DNA of 64,000 nucleotides from Siderastrea siderea. Lineage: Eukaryota; Cnidaria; Anthozoa; Scleractinia; Rhizangiidae. This document shows positions 34,663 to 48,000 of the stretch, piece after piece (position 1 is the first letter of the stretch; each line of letters begins with the position of its first letter). The stretch is from NCBI GenBank assembly GCA_964030785.1, contig OZ034968.1, forward strand, positions 70,401,399 through 70,465,398. The letters run 5' to 3'. The notes beneath the pieces were generated by a model. The model was given only the letters and a program-made list of their open reading frames with translations, was not told the DNA's origin and did not search any database. A program made the translations under genes and the position numbers.

Positions 34663-35194
34663 GCTGAAGGACCAGACACAGGCTAAACAAGGCAAATAGC
34701 TGTAGTTGCTTTTCAGCAAGTAACTGGTTGCGACAATGACTGTTTGTGATTGAAACTCGAAGGTTCATGGTGTTAAATTTCCAGCTTGGATTATCTCGAG
34801 CAAAACACATGATTTTCACGCTTTTCACCAGGCGTTGTAATGAACAACAGCCATCGAGGCCTCGTCCCCAGGCGTCGCTCCTTATTGTATGATGGCGCGC
34901 GTGGCGTAGTGCACTTTGCATCCTTCCCACGACGCCCCGCGCTCCATGTTTTCCCGCGCTAAACCGGGCACTTGCAATTCATTCGGCGTCCTGGCAAACT
35001 GGATGAGTTTTGATTGGTTCATCTTCTAAACAAAGAGCGCGGTCCTGGTGTGGTCTAAGCAGTGCCTGTCCTAACTTATTCTGAGTCTTTCCCCCGCCAA
35101 GCCCTATCAACCAATCTCGATTATTCCTTCTGTTGCTGTTTTCGGAAGAGTTATTTACGACCTAATTATAATATAAATATCGATCTCTCTTACC

Positions 35195-38100
35195 CTTTGT
35201 CTAGTTCTATACTCATACATTCTTGCCGTCTTTCGCTCACACTCAATAAGTGTATACTCTTGTTTTTTTGTTTTTGGTTTTTTTTTTTTTTTTTTTCACC
35301 CTGTCATCTTTTTCTTTCATTCTGTCATCCACTGTTGGCAACTCTTGTGTGCATCCTTATATCTCATAAATTCCTGCCAGGGGCGTTCCTAGGCAGTTTT
35401 TGGCAATACGCACAAAGTCAGGTTGAAACTTAGCCTAAGGGAGACAAACATAATGATTACGGTCAGAAACATATTTTTTATTTCAATCGTATTCTCGTAC
35501 GCACATGCCAACTTAGGTTAATTGCGCTTTCCAGCAATCTTTAAATTCCCGGCTGATATAGTTGCACGCACTACAGTCAGTTTATATTACTCCAGATGGG
35601 GCCGTTGTATTATCCTCTAATGCCTGGTTGTGAATGCAAGAACGCACGACTTTAGCATGGTGATAGCGATATTTCCTGATGTTTGGTTTACGGCAGTCTT
35701 TTCCTTAACGTAATAGTGTTGATGTTCTCTTGCTTTCCAGGTGACTCGAGACAATTGCTCATGCGTCGAAATCACAATTCAAACGCTTACCTTCTGTTCT
35801 TCTTAGCGCCAAATTCCCGTACTACACTCTCGCTGTCAATCAGCGTGTCTCTATGAGCATGCATAAGCGTCAAACAAGAGAGCTGCTCAGTTCTCCTGGC
35901 TGAGTGCACGTAAGGCTTGACACTGCGCAAGGCACTAATTGATCACTCTGGTGTCACAGTAGACACAGGCTTTGTAAAAAGAATAGTAAAAACTCTGTTG
36001 TTACACTTGGGTGCAATGTAGTCCGACTAAGGAGAGTGATAAATATAGTCGAGAATGATGGTAAAGGATGGAAGTGAAGAGAATGAACATAGACGGATAA
36101 AAGATCTTACATGTATGCAAGGAAAATTTTATTTTCCTTTGCATTTTCGTCACCTGTGACCAGGAGATTTGAAACGAACACCGAATTCCTCCTCAGTACC
36201 GCACTGCTTTCATCGTGTTTCCTTGTTGAAGATTTTTTCTGGAAATACTAGTAACTGTCATGACAGATACAAAAGGTTGTTGATACTTATCCTGGTAGCG
36301 GAAATTGTTTTGACTTTGGCCTTCTAATCGGTTTCAATTGAATTTTCACCAACAATTAGTCATAGTCTCGCAACTGATTAGAAATATTTCAAAGACATGC
36401 TGAACGAGATAACACAACACCTCCAGGGGCATTGTTCCTTGACAGTCTTGAAGAAAATACCGATATTGAAATTGCACAACTTTACTTTTATCCCCTCACT
36501 ATATAAATTTAGTTTCCATTTCTTCTATAGCACCGTCAAATAGAGAAAAACCATATTAAGGCAGGAAATTCTAGTACGCTCTTACATGTTTCGCGTAAAG
36601 GCAGGAACGCCCCTACCTGCCGACCCTTGTGTTTTACATTTACATTTTACAATCTCGATCGCCTTTTCTCCATAGCTCTCATCCATTTCTGTCGACTCCT
36701 CTGTTATATTCAGTATATTTGTACCATCTATCTCTCTTCTCCCACATCACATATCACACGAATATTTGACGACTCGTGTGACTCTCGAGCGATCTTACCG
36801 GCCCCGTCAGTTTCGTAAACATCCTCAGCTGTCGACCCTTATGCGCACTCAATAAGTCGACACCGTCGGTCTATTTAGCTCCTTGTGTATCATGATCATG
36901 CAGCCTTGCCGTCTCCAGTGCGCAGCCAGTGACTGTACATTCTCTCTAATGCACTCTTCTAGACTCTTGTGTCGACTCAATGAGTATGTCAGTCTTGAGC
37001 TCTTTTGCCCCTTCTACCCATCCTCGGAGACCCAGGGGCAGGTAGCCGGGGTGGGAGGCAGATGAAACGGGCGAAATCGGTGCAAGCTGAAGCTTGGTGC
37101 GAGCGAAAGTTTACAAGACAGGCGGGAACAACCCCTGGGAGGATACCTTTAACGGACTAGTTCAAGAGCCCATTTGCGTTCTTGCTTCTGATTGAGCACA
37201 ATTTTTGAGGCATTGTATTATTTGTGGCCAATCAGCGATCAGCTTATTTCCCCGTTCCTTTCGTCGCGTCTTATACAGAGTGTAACTTTGCTAAATATTG
37301 TACCCAGATCTCATGCACTCGTGCGTCCTGAAATCAACTTTTCGTGTTGCTCGTTTGATAGGCCTACCATCGAAGAAAGTTTTAGTAATATGCGAACCCA
37401 AAAAGTCGAGAAATCGAGGAATTTGGCGAGGGTAATCAAGGAAAAAGAAAACAAGCCGAAAATCAGATTGAGGTATTGTGAAAAGTTCACACCTTGGGTG
37501 TGAACTCTTAGAAGCGTGCAGTGTGGAGCATACGTAAAGACAAGTTGTGGACCGCACGTAAATCCTAACCACATGCTTTTAAAAGGTCACACCTAAGGTG
37601 CGAACTTTTCACAGTATCTCGATCTAATTTTCATACTCTTTGTTTCACTTTTCCGTGAGGTTGCCAAATTTCTCGATTTCTGGGCTTTGAATGAATGAAT
37701 GAATGAAAACCTTTATTTAACCACGATCTGTTTTAAAGCAAATACATGCTTGAGGGGTCGTGTGTACGTGTGACTAACTACCTACCTGTGGGTCCCATAG
37801 GCTTATCGACCGAGCGAGACAGAAAGTTTTCTTCAGTACGCACGAGTGCACGAGATCTAGGTACAAGATTTAACAAAGTTACACTTTCCACAATTTCACA
37901 ATTCACAATTTATTCACAACAAAATTCACAAAAATACCAAATTATTAAATACAAAAATTAATACGTTAAATTACATTACGCTCTGTATAAGACGTCACGA
38001 AAGGAACGGGAAAATAAGCGGATCGCTGATTGGGCACAAAAAATACAATGCCTCAAAATTTGTGCTCAATCAGAAGCAAAACGCAAATGGGCTCTTGAAC

Positions 38101-39745
38101 TAGTCCGTTAAAGCTATCCTCCCAGGGGCTGTTCCCGCCCGTCTTGTAAACTTTTCTCGCACCGATTTCGCCTGTTTTATCTGCCTCCCGCCCCGACTAT
38201 CTGTCCCTGGGTCTCCGAGGATGCCTTCTACTATGCACGCCTCCGGCGGTGTCGACTGTTGTGCTCTCTCATTGAGTAGATGCTCTACAAGATTTTTGCA
38301 CATTCTCTTTCATGCACTCTTCTAGACTCTTGTGCGCACTCAGTGAGTTTATACTGTCGATTTCTTTTGCTCGTTATCTCTCATGCTTTCTTGTGGACTC
38401 TTTTGCAAACTCGGTGAGCTTGTACACTCGATTTAATTTGCCGCTCATTTCTTGTGTACTCTTGTCGACTCTTGTGCGCAATCTTTTCTCCATTTACAAT
38501 CTGACGTATATAACACAATTTGTTAATTTCATTATTATCGCTGTATATAACGTTGTCCATCATATCACGTTCTCTCTCCCCCAACCCCCTCTCCGTCCTT
38601 ATCTCTCAACCGTTCCTGCTGATACAGTCCATCTCCCATACCTTTTTGCCCGCTCAATACGGTGGATCTCTCTCTTTTTCCCCCACTCGACTCTTATGCA
38701 GTCGCCAAATCTTGTGCTCACTCAATAAGTTTATCTTCTTGATTTTTCTCTCTTATTTCCAGAACATTTTTTCGAATTTTATGTGCACTCAGTGAGTTTA
38801 TACGCAAAGTATTTTGTCCCTTATCTCTCATAAATTCTTGTCGATTCTTGTTCACACTCAGTAAATTTACATCCTGGATCTCCTTTCTTCCACCGTCTCC
38901 TTTACGTTCTCGTTGACTCTTATGCGCACTGAAATGAGTTTGTACTCTCAATCATTTCCCCCCTTCATATATGTCATACATCACTGCTGACTTTTTCACG
39001 CACTCAGTAAGTGTGTTCTTTTGACAACTTTTGCTCCTCGTTTCTCGTGAACCCCTTGCCGCTTCGGAACTCCCTCATGCACTCTTGCCGCTTTGGAATT
39101 CCCTCCACGATGAATTTCGTCAACTCCCCGAGAACGCTTTTAAAAAGCATATTGTTGCTTTTGATACTGGAGGCTGAGGATGATTATGTTGAAGTGCCTA
39201 TTCTACCGCAGAAAACTGCAAAGTATGTATAACTGATCAATTTTCCTATTTTTCGTATCCTTCCTTCCTCTCCTCTATTAATTTTGTTTTCCGTAATTCG
39301 AGTAATTCTTGAGCACAAATTCCTAAAAGTTGCCAATTAATGAATACAGTTATTTACTATCCTTATTTAATTGTAATTGTATTGTAGTTGTTTTAATTTA
39401 TTATTTAAATATCCTTCTGTAATCGCGACTGCTGTACCATTATAGCTCCGCCTGCCTCGATTAGCCTCTGCTATTTGCGGGCGGACCCGATCGAACCTTC
39501 ATTAATTCTTACTACTTTATAATTTTTGTACTTAATAATTTATGTATTTTTTATGCTTCTTGGGCGCATCCAACAAGTTTATACTCATGATATCTTTGCC
39601 ATCTATTTCTTATACATTGTTGTCGATTCTAGTAAAAGTTTTTGCAGATTTTTACGCGCAAAAGATAGGTTTACCCTCATGTCTCAGGCAACTTACCCAT
39701 CGTTGTGCGCTCTCAATACATTTAGACTATCAATTGAATAACTTG
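35195..39745 (+). repeat. Dispersed degenerate satellite, ~70-80 bp period
   Basis: Units resemble CTCTTGTGCGCACTCAGTGA, then GTTTATACTCTCGATTTCTT, then TTGCCCTTATCTCTCATGCA. Clusters lie at 35195-35380, 36640-37010, 38260-39130 and 39540-39745, all in the same orientation. Unsupported ORFs rich in Leu/Ser across this region are produced by the repeat. Outside these clusters 34663-42028 shows no gene. Confidence 0.65.
37020..38222. mobile_element. Foldback element with ~250-270 bp inverted arms
   Basis: The left arm 37020-37284 starts ATCCTCGGAGACCCAGGGGC. The right arm 37976-38222 ends with the complement, GTCTCCGAGGAT. A second inverted pair lies inside: 37390-37485 against 37590-37690, with TGAAAAGTTCACACC opposing CGAACTTTTCACA. 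It interrupts the satellite. No ORF of a transposase is visible, so it is non-autonomous. Confidence 0.75.
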
Positions 39746-40480
39746 AGAAGTAAATTCTTGCGCGTTGTTTTTATTGCTTCGTTTGCAGCAATGACAGTTG
39801 CACTTTGTTTAAGCCAGGGAAAAAACAAAACACTGCTACCAAAATATTTTTATTTTAGCTTAATCTACAATATCGAATATATTCATTTATTATTCAACAA
39901 ATCGTCACTATGCCCATATATGGTAAGCAAGCCCTCAATATCTGTCATACGTACATGACAGATCTCCTGCGATATACGTAAATGACCATATTTGGAAGTG
40001 CACTGTAGATTTCTCTCATTGCGTGTTTGGCGGACATTTTGAAAAGCGAGGCAGTTTTAGCAGTGTTCTCCGGAAATTTTAACTCCCTGCAAGAGACTTT
40101 CCACGATTAAATGCTCTCAAAAAGTCAACAAGTATTTGCTTCAGCTCACAAAGATATCCAGAGGTTGACTTGGAATTTTCATAGTGAGAACTCAACCAAG
40201 AAAATGGTATTGCGAACGAAGCAGCACACTTGCTCACGGAAAGTTGTAAAGTTGAAAAGACTTTAATTCACAGGAAGAGGACTTATTCTCGGTAAGGTAG
40301 CAGTATTTTTTTTTTACTCTGTCTTCTCATTTCCAAACATGAGTTTGTAAATAAGCCTTTTTGAGTGAACGGTAGTAAATTTCGATTTCTTGAAGTTCTG
40401 TTTTGATTTTTATTACGTGTTGCTAGCTTTTAGCGTTTTCATCATAGAACCGTAGTCGATGGGAATTTGCTGAATAATAA

Positions 40481-40593
40481 AACAATTATCCTGCTCAATC
40501 TTGCGGAATATCCCCTGATTTAGCCAACTCGGCCTACGGCCTCATCGGCTAAGTATCAGGTGATATTCCGCGCGATTTCGCAGGATAATTGTT
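40481..40593. mobile_element. Short hairpin MITE
   Basis: AACAATTATCCTG at the left opposes CAGGATAATTGTT at the right, with GGAATATC / GATATTCC and GCC-TACGGCC at the tip. The whole ~113 bp can fold into one hairpin. Confidence 0.7.
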
Positions 40594-41371
40594 AAATATC
40601 TGGTTTTGTCTGCAAGTAAGCAAGGAATGCATGGATATTATGATAGTAATAAGCTACACGAGAAATGCTTGCCCTGATGCGAAGCAAACTGTTCAAATTT
40701 GCTTCTCTAGCTTGTATGCTTGCGAAATATATATTTTTAAATGAAAATTGAATTGGTTTCCATTATTCTTCATTTTCGGAAATTTAACTTTCCCTTTTGA
40801 AAATGTATTGCCTGCTTTCCAAAATGGAATTTACACTTTCAGCCATTTAACTGGCGAAGTGCTCCTGGTTCGGTTGCTCTAAGTGTTGTGTCCGATCTGA
40901 AGGCTCTTCATTAGTTAATCACGTTTTTGCTACTTTTATAGCAACAAAACTACTTCTATTCTAGCGATGTAATTGTTGTGAAATTCCCCAAAAAACAATT
41001 GTCTCGCGGGTGTATAGAATAATGTAAATTAAAAGGGGGCATTGTAGTGGCCCTAGCTTACTCATTACTTTTGCATTCTTAAGGCTAATTTACACTGACA
41101 TAGAAACAAGCATTAACGCAAGCACAAGATGATATACGCATGCACAACGCCTTTGTCTTTGATCGCCGTTGCATGAAAAGAATTGTTCGCTTGATCTTGT
41201 GCTGGCACTTAGCCTTGCATAAGCGTAGCCTGCGTGGCAGACGCCGAAAAAGGAAAGTAACGGGGCTGATCGCGAGCGCGGAGTGCGACACGAATAAACT
41301 ATCTTTTCCCTTCCATCGTCAGTGTTCTGCGCGCCTGTCTCGCACTTTCTAATTCTCCCTGGCCCTCCCGT

Positions 41372-41773
41372 TTAAGGACGGTGCCTCCTAATACAGGTGT
41401 ATTTTTGCAAAGGGTATGACTATGGGGGAAAAGTAGACCTTAGCAGGGGTTATTGGAATCCAAAAAGAAAAATATGGGTAACCACGCATTTTTCGGAGAA
41501 AATTAAGCTACCATAATTCCAAAAAAGCGCTAAAATACAAAAAATGTATGGCAATTTCTATCCAAATTTAAGCTCAATTATCTCTGAAAAATGCGTGGTT
41601 ACCCCCAATTTTCTTGTTGGATTCTGATAGCCCTTGCCAAGATCTGCTTTTTCCACGTGGTCATAAACCGCGGAAAAATATTGTTGTATTAGTGGGCGAA
41701 TTCCTTTAGAAACTTGAATATCCCGAGATGCGCAGAACGTATGCGCAGTAGCAAAAGGAAGCACCGTCCTTAA
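41372..41773. mobile_element. TTAA-flanked palindromic MITE, complete
   Basis: Both ends are complementary (GGACGGTGC ... GCACCGTCC) and flanked by TTAA at 41372-41375 and 41770-41773. TTAA duplications fit piggyBac- or Kolobok-type mobilisation. It lies just beyond the 3' end of heparanase copy B; the same family sits at 28979-29365. Confidence 0.8.
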
Positions 41774-42028
41774 GCGCCTGCCACGCAAGCCAGCATTAGC
41801 GCAAGTACAAAGAAATTGCTTGCGTTTATTCTTCCTTTGCGCCGGCTTACCCGAACGTATCTTTCGCCGTTGCTTGCCCTTATGACAATGTTTGCGTCGT
41901 ACATGCAACTGTAAACCAGCGTTTACGTAACTTATTGAAATTTTTGTTTTAACTACAGCGAAAAAAGACTGTATACTTCGTTACTATTAATGCATCACAA
42001 CGTCCAGGAAACGGATGAGCAAAGTCTA

Positions 42029-45000
42029 TTAACGGCAAGCACCGGCTGAGGCCCCTGGGATGACGTACAGTCCAAAGGTCAGCGGAGGTAGAATAAGAGG
42101 CTGGTCTCCTGGTACACTCACGGGGATGAGGTCTGGCAGGGTGCGGTCATCCACAAGTTTGAGAGCTTTCCCATTGAGCCTGACAGTCCTGTTATCAAGA
42201 AATCACGATTTTATTTCATTTGCTTTGACATCTTTTCTTTTCTGCTTTTTTTTTAATTTACAGTCAAAAACAGAAGAGCCGATCAAAACTTTGCTTTTGA
42301 TCAGAGACATGATTAATATTAAGAAACGTTTCGAACGTTTGCCATATGATCATGTAATCGGCGGGCTTTTCTAACTTTATGTTGGCTACCCACAGTACAA
42401 AAGCTTGGGTTATTTCAAGTACTAATACAGAAGGGGGTGTTTTGTTTGGCTACATAATACCGAAACGAGTAATGCAGTGTTGTATTTAACTACAAAGCAA
42501 TTGCCACTGGTTCTTCTTATCTCTTTTGGGGTCACAAAATGTTTTGAAGATTAATGTAGATTGAGCTCCAAGATGAAAGGCATACAATCAACCACCCCAG
42601 AACACAGTAATCCTCTATTCTAAAAGTGAAATTCACATTACCTGTCTCTTCATAATTAAAATGGTAAAGAGAAGATGGAAACAAATCACTCCCACTGTTT
42701 TACTTACTTCGACGTGAGATCGGTGTTCTCCGCTGTAAGTAGGTATTCTTCGACATCTTTCCCTCGAAGGCCCCCAGTTAATTTTAAAACCACTGGATCA
42801 TGTTTGTGAACATTTAGGACAAGAAGAGTGACAGAACCCATCGGATATTTCCTGAAACAATCATGAAGATAGATAAGTGATCTGCAAGTAGTTTGAATGA
42901 ATAAGTAAGATCAAGAAAAAATTCTGAAGGCCTGACTAGATAAAGCTGGGGAGTTAGGTTTAATGCTCACTGATTCAACTCCCGAAGACTTACTTGTAAC
43001 TCCCTATCATCAGAAGTAGCCAACGTGACTCGGAAAGGAGCAATATAAGTGTGTAAATACCGTGCAATTCCTGCTTTGTTAAAGAAAATTTAGTGCAATG
43101 CCCTTTGTAACTGATCATTGAAAAAGGCGCGACTGTCCACTACTACCTCAAAACGATTTAAAATTAGTCTCAACTCTGCCCATACTTGCTAGAACAGTGA
43201 GCATAAATGCGTATTGTGCGCTTTTCTTCTGTTCCACCGTGCACCTCTAGAACTTTTACTCCAACGAGCCTCTTGTACAACAAAGAAAGCCAGTAGTCCT
43301 AGCAACAACAAAAGTAAATATCATTAATGAAAGAAATGCTTCGTATAACAGTGACTCAGTGACTGACTGACTGACTGACTGACTGACTGACTGACTGACT
43401 GACTGACTGACTGACTGACGACTGACTGACTGACAGACGGATGGACGGATGGACGGAAGGAAGGACAAACAGACGGACGGACGGACGGACTGACCAAGAA
43501 CGGACATAGTTCATCTTATTTTTGGTTTATTTGGTCTCATTTCAATAACCTTTATTGGATCTACACCAGTATTTGCCTTAGTAGAGTGAGGTACAATAAA
43601 GATAGTTCTACTGACTGTCTCACAGACTTAACCAACGTGTTTGTAATGTACAAAGTTTACCTTATTTTTGTTTCACTCGAATACTAGTTTATCAAAAACC
43701 TATATTGTAACTAGCCTAATACCTCCCTCTCGAGAGTAAGGCACATCAAAGACATGCTGTTACTGTTAACACTACTGACTCACTGAATGGCTGACTGGCT
43801 GACTCACTGTCCCTGACTCAATGATGGAATGATATACTCGCATGCTGGTTCGCTGGCTGGTGGGTACATAGGAAGACAAGACCTACTTACAGATGAAGGG
43901 ATGTATGGACAGCTCACACAGAACGACTGGTGACAAATTACTACACATTCATATTACTGTTATACATGTATGTGCCCAACTATAGCCAATAGAAGACTAA
44001 AGAGCTCAGTTTTTCGAATAAGGCTTTCCACAAAAAAAGTTCTTCCTTCTCTAGTTACTATTTCTGGTTGTACATATGTGGATAAGGAACCAATGAATAC
44101 ATCTTAAGCTAAGTTGCCAACAATAGCACATACAGGGTTTGGATTCCAGTCTTCATCAAGTAAAGCATAATTTCCAGCTACAAACGTCTGTCGGATAACA
44201 ACGTCATGGCCAAGTCGTGCTGCAAGCCCTAGCTTGTCCAGCCACCTAAAAAATGCATAACATATTTATAGAACTTTACAGTGGTGGAAACTGCTATTTC
44301 AAAGTGGGGATTTACCTCTCTTGCAGCCCAGATTTCAGTCTTTTTTTTTTTTCAGGTTAAGCTTACTCCTGAGAAAGAATGTGTACGTTTAGGGAATACA
44401 ACAACCAGAAGAGACAGCTGAAATTTAGGCTACCGAGGTACATGTATGGAAAAATGAAAAAAAAAATATGCTCAAGAATCTGAAAACAAGGGACAAAAAC
44501 TATCCAGGCAATAATTAAAAGAAAAAATTCCCTCAGGCAGTTTTTTTGTTATTGTTATGTTGTTGTATAAGGGCATCTACTATGTTATTTAAAAAGCGAT
44601 GATTTTTCAGCCTCTCCATCTGGAAAGAACAAAATTTCATGATTATTATTTTTGATCCAATAATCTGTATCACTCAAAGGCCAGACTGCCTGCCAGGTTG
44701 AGGCTGCCACGCCCACCCTGTTGGGTCTTTTTAATAACATGGATAAAAAAAGACATATAAATTGTCATTTGGAATCATGTAATTAAAGACACTGGAAGAA
44801 CAGTGTACTAAGTCTACGATAAATCCACCTTTTGGTCACTTGGTCACTCCTGGTGTGACTTTTCTAACTTAATTAGGCAAGATGCACACTAACTAAGATT
44901 TATCATACTATTTTATGCTTCCTTTCCTAATGCATATCTAACTAAACACAAACAAGGAAGAGAAACACAAATCTGGCAAGTGTAGAACTGGATTGGTTCA

Positions 45001-48000
45001 GTCCTCAGTCAGCAACTTTTTTAATTGGCATTACCCATGTCATTATCACTTGTTCATTATTAAAGTACACAGGCGCACCAACACCCCTTGAGTACCTTAG
45101 ATCGTGTACCTTATAAATGTACCTTTTAATCATGTACCTTATAAATGCACCTTTTAATCATGTACCTTATAAATGCACCTTTTAATCATGTACCTTGTAA
45201 ATGTACCTTTTAATCATGTACCTTATAAGCGTACCTTTTAATCATGTACCTTATAAATGTACCTTTTAATCATGTTCCAGGCAAATAAAGCATAAAACAG
45301 TGTCTGTGGTTGATGATAAAACTACTAATGGCTGAGAAACACTGTAATTTGTACATCATGAATGATGGATTGAAAAATGTTCAGCTCTCTGGATATGGAA
45401 TATTTCCTGCACAGCCCTCACAATTAGCCAAGAAGTTCATACTATAGAATACCTGGAACTTACAAAAAGCCTGCAATATATCTGTCTGACAATCCAGGAG
45501 CCCCTCCCCCATAGGCACTGCTTGTCTCGCCCAGCCATCGAGGAATGTCAGGATCAATTTTAGCCAAAATGTCATTAGCTGCATTCAACTCATGCAAGAA
45601 ATAATCCAGGACATCTGGATTGTAAAAATCCTCCTCAGAGCAAGTTCTTCCATTAAGATAATACCTATCAGAGCAAAAGTAAGTCACTATTCTACTTACA
45701 ATTTAATAAATTGATTACAAATTGCCCAGTAATACTGAACTGGTATCATTATAAATTGCTATGTTTTATTATTTTTTATTTATTTTTTTTTATTTATGAG
45801 GATACTTTTCGGACTAGTAGAGTAACATCCATAATCATGACTAGTGTCCTTAGCACACAATTCTTCAAGTAATGGTCTTACATAACTAATCACACACGAT
45901 TCAGAGTAAGAGTCCAATGACTCACCAACTGGCATCTACAATAATACATGTATAGGTATCTCTGCTTCTTTAAAAGTGTAGAATGCACAGTCTGCAATTG
46001 TTGTTGTTTTTTTTTTGTAATCAAATATAACATAGATGTTGGATTAATGATACTCACTGGTGCCATGTAACTGCATCTATGACATCTTTGGCACGTGAAA
46101 CAAAACTAAGCGAAAAAAAGCAATGAAGATTTCATGGAATTATTATTTATGATACAATCATATGGAGGGAATATTAACAACTTTTGTTATAATTATTTGG
46201 TAGTTGATTCATGGAGACTTCACCTCTCGATAAACATTGCAGATCTTGTGTGATTTCCTACTGTGGTAACATCAGGACCAACAAGAAAGTTTCCAAACTG
46301 GGAAGTGCTTCTAAGAATTGATCTTAAGGTTTTAAAATCCTCAGCAAGCTCTTCTGGGGAAACAGATTTATTAACATGTTCCTTGAACAGATTTGGCTCT
46401 GGAAAAAAAAGCAAAAGGTAGGGGTTAACTAGAAACATACAGGTACCATTTATTACATGTACCTTTCAAGGTAGCGTGCACTTTCTGAGTGATTCAAAAT
46501 TCTTGTAACATCAGGGCCAATAAGATAGTTTCCAAACTGAGGACTGCTTTTAAGAATTGTCCTCAAAGTCTGAAAGTCATTTGCAAGTTCCTCTGGGGAA
46601 ACTGACTTGTTGAAATCCTTAAAAAGGTTGGGCTCTGAAAGGAAAAACCAAAAGACAATAAGCTGCCCATAACTTTAATAAATGTCAAGCTACTGTGTAA
46701 AATGCAATACTTGTTCCAACACCCTCTCCAGAAAAAAAAATTCCTACTACACAGCAAAACATAAAAGTATACATCACATAAAAGTATACATGTAAATCTT
46801 TATTAAGTGCCAGGTTGGTGTTCATTTCTTACACAAACTTATAATTAATTTATATACTCTGTGAATTTAACCAGATTACCTACCATACACTCCTGATGGC
46901 TGTTGTAACTCTGGTTTCAGTAAGATGAAGCATTACTGGCAGTATTACTATCCCCCCCCCCCCCGTGCCCCTCAGATTGGGATGCTAGTCCATTGGAAAC
47001 ACCCTCACAGAAGTACAGGTAGAGAGAGAAAACGTGGAGTAACACTAAACTTCCTAAAGGCGCTATAACACGGGGCAATTTTTGCAATTTTTTCTGCAAC
47101 TTGCAATGCAACGGCATTGTGAGACAAGTTGCAAACTAAATTGCACATGTGACACCCCCTCTACACAACATGTCTCACGATGAAAAACTGCATTGTGAGT
47201 TGCAGGGAAAGTAGACTGGGCGTCTACTTTTTGCAGTACTGCGAGGTACATTGGAGTGTGTAACATGTATTGTGCAACTTGCCTTGCAATAATTGCATCA
47301 TCCATTGCATTGTAAGTGGCAAGAAAAAATGCCTTGTGTTACAGCACCTTAAGGAGACAACACAACACAAGCAGAGACTAACCTTGGAACACTGACCATC
47401 CAAACCAAAGTCTGATTGAAAGTCTAATGATGGCTGCTAACCATTATGGTGGGGTAGGGGAAAGGGGGGTCCAAACTTCCTACTCCCCATACCCTTTAGT
47501 CCCAGTTCTCACCTCATTTTTGTTGGTTCCCTTCTTTTTGCAGGGACTGTGCGAGGGGTGGGCTGAGGGGGCTTTAGCCTCCCCCCCCCCCACTTTTTAG
47601 TGCCAAAAAATAATAATAATAAAATATAAAAAATAAAAATTTTAAAAGTTGGAAAATTCATTAGTTTCAGGGTTAACCAGTACATAGTCTTCCCCAGTTA
47701 GATCTAATTTTCATAGGGACCAAACTCTGTAACGGAATAGAAACGGAATACTCTGCCCACAAAAGTTCAAATCGCCTTGCTCCCATTTGGCTTGTTTTAA
47801 GTTGAAACTCACATGCACTCTAAGGAACTGTATCTTGAAGAAATGAAGATGTGACATCGCAGTTGTAGTTTCATTTGTATTTCTGCAGCTCACATCACTT
47901 TCATTTTTTGTATCTTGAAGAGTTTGAACCTGCTCAGATTTTAATTGTAATCGACTAAAGTTGACATTCTCGCTATCGTTTGGCCTCTAACTCTTGTGAA

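Noticed and set aside
38312..38795. Leu/Ser-rich ORFs of 91-138 codons
   Set aside because: Generated by the ~75-bp satellite and present in several frames.
43256..43507. ORF rich in SVSQ repeats
   Set aside because: Translation of the GACT microsatellite and overlapping heparanase exon 6 sequence.
45107..45276. CRISPR-like or regulatory array
   Set aside because: Simple 28-bp tandem repeat inside a heparanase intron.
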